A stretch of 64,000 bases of DNA from Cryptomeria japonica (Eukaryota; Streptophyta; Pinopsida; Cupressales; Cupressaceae), in the NCBI RefSeq assembly GCF_030272615.1, contig NC_081412.1, positions 38,570,911 through 38,634,910 of the forward strand. Direction: 5' to 3'. A program made the translations under genes and the position numbers. Shown here in pieces: positions 58,630 to 64,000 of the stretch; position 1 is the first letter of the stretch; each line of letters starts with the position of its first letter. The notes beneath the pieces are model-generated. The model was not told the origin of the DNA. It did not search any database and saw only the letters and a list, made by a program, of their open reading frames with translations.

Positions 58630-59925
58630 TAAAAATCTGTAATATGTTCAATCCTAAGGGGAATGTCATATGTACACTAGGATGTTATAAGGGGTCATAT
58701 GTGGTCCAAAGGGGTCACACTTGAGGACCACATATGACCCCTTAGGACATATGTGATGGACTAAGGGGTATGTCATTCACACTAGGATTTTATAAGGGGT
58801 CATATACGGTTCTAAGGGGTCACACATATGTTATAACACATGTGTGACCCCTTAGGACCACATATGACCCCTTAGGACACTATGTGATCCTAAGGGAAAT
58901 GTCATATGTACACTAGGATGTTATAAGGGGTCATATGTGATCCTAAGGGGTCACACAAGTGTGACCCCTTAGGACCACATATGACCCCTTAGGACACTAT
59001 GTGATGGACTAAGGGGTCATATGCGGTTCTAAGGGGGCACGCATGTGTGTTAGAACAAATGTGCGACCCTTTAGGACCACATATATGTGATCCTAAGGGT
59101 AATGTCGTATGTTCACTAGGATGTTATAAGGGGTCATATGTGGTCCTAAGGGGTCACACATGTGTTAACGCATGTGTGACCCCTTAGGACCACATATGAC
59201 CCCTTAGGACACTATGTGATGGACTAAGGGGTCATATGCAGTTATAAGGGGTCACGCATGTGTGTTAGAACACATGCATGACTCTATGTGGTCCTAAGGG
59301 GAATGTCGTAAGTTCACTATGATGTTATAAGGGGTCATATGTGGTCCTAAGGGATCACGCATGTGTTAATGCATGTGTGACCCCTTAGGACTACATATGA
59401 ACCCTTAGGACACTATGTGATGGACTAAGGGGTATGTCGTTCACACTAGGATTTTATAAGGGGTCATATGCGGTTCTAAGGGGTCACGCATGTGTTAGAA
59501 CACATGTGTGACCCCTAGGACTACATATGACCCCTTAGGACACTATGTGATCCTAAAGGGATGGTCGTATGCACACTAGGATGTTATAAGGGGTCATATG
59601 TGGTCCTAAGGGGTCACACATGTGTGTGACCCCTTAGGACCACTGTGTGTGACCCCTTAGGACCACATATGACCTCTTAGGACACTATGTAATGGACTAA
59701 GGGGTATGTCGTACACACTAGGATTTTATAAGGGGTCACATGCGGTCTTAAGGGTCACGCATGTGTTAACACATGCGTGACCCCTTAGGACCACACGTGA
59801 CCCCCTAGGGTCCACTATGCGATCCTCTATGGTCCTAAGGGAATGTATAGTGTCATCAGGGGCATATGTGGTCTTAAGGGGTCGTAAGGGGTCATGCTGT
59901 GTGTGTAATAGGATGTGAAAATGGG
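58630..59925. repeat. palindromic satellite, about nine irregular units
   Basis: Units of about 90-205 bp start with CACTAGGATGTTATAAGGGG or a TTTTATAA variant near 58676, 58769, 58910, 59115, 59317, 59444, 59573 and 59716. Each contains AAGGGGTCATATGTGGTCC followed by its own reverse complement. The interval 59127-59206 is an 80 bp palindrome with one mismatch pair and no loop, centred on GTTAAC. From 59936 to 60589 there is only AT-rich sequence. Confidence 0.95.
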
Positions 59926-60589
59926 TCACATTTTAGAGGATTTATTTTGTTTAATTTGTTTAAATTTGTTATCTAAATTTTCTAATGTTTTATTAAATTA
60001 AAATTTATTAATTTTTCTAACGTTTAATTTATTATATTTAGATTTGTGACATTTTTCTAATTTTCTTTTTTTGCTAATGTTTTTCTAAGTTCTAATTTAC
60101 TACCTTAGTTTTCTAAGTTTTTCATAACAATTGTTTAAAATGTTGAAAAAAAATAAAATATATAGTTATGTAATTTTAAAAACAAATTGACAAATTTCAA
60201 TCAAAACAATAAATTATCAAACATTTTTCTAAAATAATGAAAAACAATAAATTATCAAACATTTTTCTAAAATGCTAAAAAACAATAAATATACAATTAT
60301 TTAATTAAAAAAATAAATTAACAAACAAATCATTTATTAATTTTTGAATAAATTTAATAAAAAAAGACATTATTAAACAAAAAAAAAGGGTTATTTTGTG
60401 CACCTGAAATAATGTAGGTCGAAAGCTAAAATGTGAGACATGCTAGCTGCTGCAAATAGAGCATGGTGATGTGATGCTGACGATGGGTTCAATCTAACCC
60501 CCACTGGACAAAAAAAGACAAGTTGGAAAATGACAGTTTAACTGTCGAAGTCGGAATTTATGCAAGTTTGAAAAAACCAATAACAAATT

Positions 60590-60725
60590 GGGTTTGAGCG
60601 AAGGGGGGGTTCGCTCGAACCCAAAATCCACTCGTGGTTCGAGCGAACCCACGTCCAATGGCGGGTTCGCTCGAACCCTGAGGGGGGCCTCGCTCGAACC
60701 ACACTACTTTGTTCGAACCCCCCCA
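60590..60725. repeat. second cluster of TTCGAGCGAACCC-like inverted motifs
   Basis: At least five variants in both orientations, for example GGTTCGAGCGAACCC and GGTTCGCTCGAACCC, occur within 136 bp. Each is itself nearly palindromic. Confidence 0.7.
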
Positions 60726-61187
60726 AAAAATAATTTCCCAGCTTTCACCAATTTCCTTCTGTGTAGGGGAAAAAGCGAGACTAGGCTAACATGCCCTAAT
60801 CCTACCTTTTGACACACATTGTGGAATACGAAAGAGCCTAGAGGTATCACACAATTGGCTACTTCTTTTTGTGGAAGAGAGAGCCATGGGCTACCTATTA
60901 GGATTTCTATTCCTTTGTTGTAATTGAAAGATAAAATGATGCAAGTTCAATTCCTAACCCCAAAGTGCAAGTATGAACTAATAGCAAGATTGCATAATTG
61001 AGTTTAAACAATGAAAAGCTGTAAACACAAGGACAAGACAAGAATGCAGATACGTACCCAGAGTCAAAATCTGAGTGAAAATGTTCGGGACGGGGGTGCG
61101 GGTGCCACTGTCCTGATACTATTCTGGAAATTGCTCCTGAAACTGTTGTTTTGCACTTTGGAAAACTGTCAGAAATGCTGTCTGTCA

Positions 61188-61284
61188 GAAGGACCAGGGC
61201 GCCTAGCGCCCCTGTCCCAGGGACAAGGGCGCCTAGCACCCCTGTCTTGGCAGGACCAGGGCACCCCACGCCCTTGTCCTGGTC
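61188..61284 (+). repeat. GC-rich 30-33 bp tandem repeat, three copies
   Basis: The units carry GGGCGCCTAGC or GGGCACCCCAC followed by CCCTGTCC or CCTTGTCC. They stand out from the AT-rich surroundings and generate overlapping Pro/Gly-rich open frames on both strands that I do not call genes. The rest of 60730-62480 shows no gene; its low-GC blocks look retroelement-derived. Confidence 0.8.
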
Positions 61285-62479
61285 TTTTTCTCTGAAACTT
61301 GGTGTGGAGTTCTGTCTCAGTCTGCTTCCGTCGGATCTGCAACTTGCAGCGTCGTCCGAATCCCAAAATCTGCACTTATATCTGAAAAGGTATGGTGGGT
61401 AGCTATATAGGGTTTTGCCTTAGTCAAACTCCTGCTTTGGTGATTTCCACCTCCATGAATAGCCAAGTTGTATTGTAAAAGTAGTGTGTGCAGATCTTGT
61501 GTGTGTGCAAGATCCTAAAATGCAAGTAAGCAAACTAGAGCAACCTAGAAAGTAAACCCTAATTGCTTGTAAATGATAATGTAAATGCTCCAAACCAAGA
61601 TGCAAAGTGATCTAAAGCATGAATACAAATGATATAATGAAGCTTATGCAAAGACATGAAAACAACATGAAATCATACCCAACCCCAAGGGAGGGGTACA
61701 AGCCAATCTTCAGTCGGTGGTCCCTTATTGCTCTTCAATGCCTTCAAAGCCCTAAATGGATGAATGAAATTGATGAATGCTTGATGGATGGATGTTGAAT
61801 GTTGTTGAAGTCTTCAAAGATCTGCTCTTTCACTGCATAGAAGGTCCCCTGAAACCAAAAATTCTGGATCCTTTTAAATGAAGAAAGAGAGCTCTTATAT
61901 ATGAAACCCTAGGTCTTAATTTCAACTTTTGGCCGACCTAGAGATTGAATCTCCCGCCAATTTCTTGGGGTTAAGCTTTATTTTATGATTGGATCGCGCT
62001 CCTAAAATTTTGAGAAAAATGTCCGGGACCATGTGCACTCCGGGCGCCATGGTCCTCTCCAAGTGCCATGGTCCCGACAACTTTTCACCAATTTTTCAGG
62101 GCCATCGAATATGATGATTTTAGAGAGAATCCCGAAGTTACAAGTGATTTTGAGATGTTTTGACCCCCGAAATCAAGCCCCCAAGTTTGAAATAGGACCT
62201 AATTAGGGTTTTTGATTAAATGATGTATTGGAGGAATAAAATGAAAAGGGCACACTTTAATGAAAGGGCCCAACTTTATGATATGGGAGATGATGAAATA
62301 GAACCTTAGACCTAATTAATTTAATTAATTAAGTGCTAAAGGGGAAATGCAATGCAAAATGCAAAATGCGCCAAGGTGGGAGCTAAACCAAGTGTGAAAT
62401 TGTACCCCTTTAGCAAGTGCATACAATTTATGACGCTACACCTTCGTTGGCGAAAGTGGAAACCATTAATGTGGGATTA

Positions 62480-62573
62480 CCCAATTCCATTTGTGATCGA
62501 GATAAATTTGTAATTTGAATTAAGCATAATTTAATTTGTAAGCTTCAATTACATATCAAGTTGGTGTCAGAGT
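62480..62573 (+). repeat. LTR 3' end and primer-binding-site-like sequence
   Basis: The last 70 bp up to about 62553, ending AGCTTCAATTACA, match the end of the LTR at 63618. TTGGTGTCAGAGTA follows at 62561-62574 and resembles a tRNA-Met-type PBS with changes. The upstream part of this LTR does not match the other copy, so its left limit is unknown. Confidence 0.55.
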
Positions 62574-62696
62574 AGTTTAACAAGAAAACTTCCAAGTGGT
62601 GGATGTTAACCAGGTTGAAATTAAAGCAAGGAGAAGGTGCACTTGAAGACTTTAATCCAAAGATCATATCAAGGCAAGATACTCAAAGATCAACCA

Positions 62697-63205
62697 TGGC
62701 ACAACCGAAAGAAAGAAAATGTTTTAGTCTTGAACTCATTGAGAATGAAGAATAATTTTGTAAAGCGTTCCTAGACATGAAGATGATGATGGAAGAGTTG
62801 TACAAGGACATGAAGAGGAAAAAGGAAGGCAAAGAAATAAAGGAGGAGGAAGGTGAATCCTCTACAAAAGATGACAAAGGTAAAGGAGTAGGAGGTGATA
62901 GTGCCCCTCCAAAACCTCCAACTACATCCTCTTCATCTTCTTCGTCTACTTCTTTTTCAAAGAAGAAACAACCTGTGAAACTAGAATCTAATTCAACTTT
63001 GTTAAAGCTTCATGTTAAATTTGAATTGCCAATATACAATGGAGAAGTGAATGCCGAAAAATGTGATAATTGGATAAAACAACTTGAAGTTTATTGCAGG
63101 ATTCAGAGGTTTACTGATGATGCTTTGAAGATCCAATTAGCCACTCTTCGCCTAGGAGGCACAACCTTAATTTGGGTGGGAGAGCAGAACTTAGGAAGAT
63201 CTTAG
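62697..63205 (+). pseudogene. Gypsy-type gag, N-terminal part
   Basis: It starts at ATG 62697 (MAQPKERKCFSLELIENEE), has one TAA near 62753, then is open to 63203-63205. An acidic and basic leader and a Ser-rich linker precede the start of a Retrotrans_gag-like domain: LPIYNGEVNAEKCDNWIKQL, EVYCRIQRFTDDALKIQLAT, LRLGGTTLIWV. Full gag proteins continue another 150 residues, but here the sequence passes abruptly into LTR sequence. The product would be a truncated capsid protein. Confidence 0.7.
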
Positions 63206-63618
63206 TCGAGTGTCTTTAGGTGCAAGAGGAGACCATGAGAGAACTTTTGGTATAGGTTAAAAGCTTGGATGATGTAATAAGGCGATTAATGCTTGGCGTC
63301 GTCAATAAAGCAGTCCTACTTTGGGAAGCGGAACCGGAGATGTAGCTCATATTGAGCGAACTCCGTTATCAAGCTCGTGAAATTTCTTCTTCTCTTCTAT
63401 CTTATAATTCTTTCTTATTCTTTCCATTTTTGTTTTAATTACTTTGTTATGTTTTAATTGTGAAATTGAAGTAATAAGTTAATGTCATAAAGTTGTAGCT
63501 GATTAAGTGAACCTAACTCTGTCAACGGTTAAAAGACATAACCATGCAATTCTATTTGCAATTGAGATAAATCTCTAATTTGAATTAAGCACAATTTAAT
63601 TTGTAAGCTTCAATTACA
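63206..63618 (+). repeat. LTR (R/U5 side) downstream of the truncated gag
   Basis: It contains GGAGATGTAGCTCATATTGAG and GCGAACTCCGTTATCAAG, the plant LTR region near the U5, and ends AGCTTCAATTACA. It is partly repeated at 50440-50862. From 63619 to the window end I see no gene. Confidence 0.65.
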
Positions 63619-64000
63619 GATAATGCCTGTAGGAAACTAAAGATATTTCAAATTGATCCTCTAATTGTAAGAAACTTCCAACCAAAAATCCCAATGAAAG
63701 ATTCAGGTTTCAGAAAGGGATGGATGGGAAGTCTATAAAGAGAGGATCCATTGCTAAGTAGCAGAAAGGCCAAACAAAAAACTCTCCAGATATTCAAATC
63801 AAACTAGTACTCTGAACAACACTTGAGATGAAATTATCAAAAAGGACTGTGAAATACTTTGCAATAGTCGAATTTAGTGAATTTGAAAAAACGAGCACCA
63901 TTGAAATATTTGGATCTCAAAATAGGAATAGTAATAACATTTTTGGCAGCACTGAACAAAAGACGTCTTCATTTCCAACCATCCAACTATTTTCTATTTT

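Noticed and set aside
60538-61402. ORFs on both strands around 60.5-61.4 kb
   Set aside because: They follow the TTCGAGCGAACCC motifs and the GC-rich triple repeat; no domain and no consistent strand.

Overview
The window reads as a transposon-dense plant nuclear sequence. It has spliced plant-type TIR-NB-LRR resistance-gene exons, Copia- and Gypsy-type LTR elements primed by plant initiator-tRNA-Met-like sites, a CACTA DNA transposon, and long AT-rich spacers. Nested insertions, very low gene density and strong decay fit a large conifer-like (gymnosperm) genome. The species is inference, not proven by the sequence. No intact ordinary host gene is present; the best candidate is a broken resistance gene at 46.9-50.2 kb.

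Layout. 1-5.4 kb: 3' part of a CACTA (En/Spm) element with a TNP2-like transposase (DUF4218 and DUF4216 regions) and a second, tnpA-like gene. 5.4-9.4 kb: noncoding repeats, including an ATCGATG-rich repeat and a small LTR with primer-binding site. 9.4-19.0 kb: a minus-strand gene of unknown function, split by a complete plus-strand LTR element (E1, 10984-17527, target duplication ATGTA). 19-26 kb: a second ATCGATG-rich copy with a hairpin, a Gypsy-type LTR (20983-22318) flanked by inverted arrays of a GCATTTGA motif, and a broken plant mobile domain (PMD) gene. 28.1-35.7 kb: a second complete element (E2, minus strand, target duplication GATTT) related to E1. 35.9-45.4 kb: a full-length but decayed Copia element (target duplication GTGTA) with a 2.7 kb noncoding LTR element (target duplication CATTT) inside its reverse transcriptase. 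46.9-50.2 kb: minus-strand TIR-NB-LRR-type pseudogene without a visible TIR exon. 52.0-56.1 kb: a multi-exon DDE-like transposase gene of a superfamily I cannot name, with a foldback element in its first intron. 57.3-60.0 kb: tandem repeats, two long hairpins and a palindromic satellite. 60.5-63.6 kb: LTR-derived sequence with a short Gypsy-type gag.

The most interesting point is that E1 and E2 are complete by structure (LTRs, PBS, PPT, target duplications) but carry no recognisable protease, integrase, reverse transcriptase or RNase H. After a coiled-coil, multi-zinc-knuckle gag, each encodes the same second protein of about 1,070-1,100 codons, alignable from the N-terminal domain to the C-terminal coiled coil. 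The minus-strand gene that E1 broke may be a third, more distant relative. This looks like a pol-less retroelement lineage that keeps a long extra protein and must borrow replication enzymes.

Most coding regions contain stops and frame changes, so almost everything is called pseudogene. Coordinates of exons and repeat edges were read by eye and may be off by a few bases; element ends with matching target duplications are exact.
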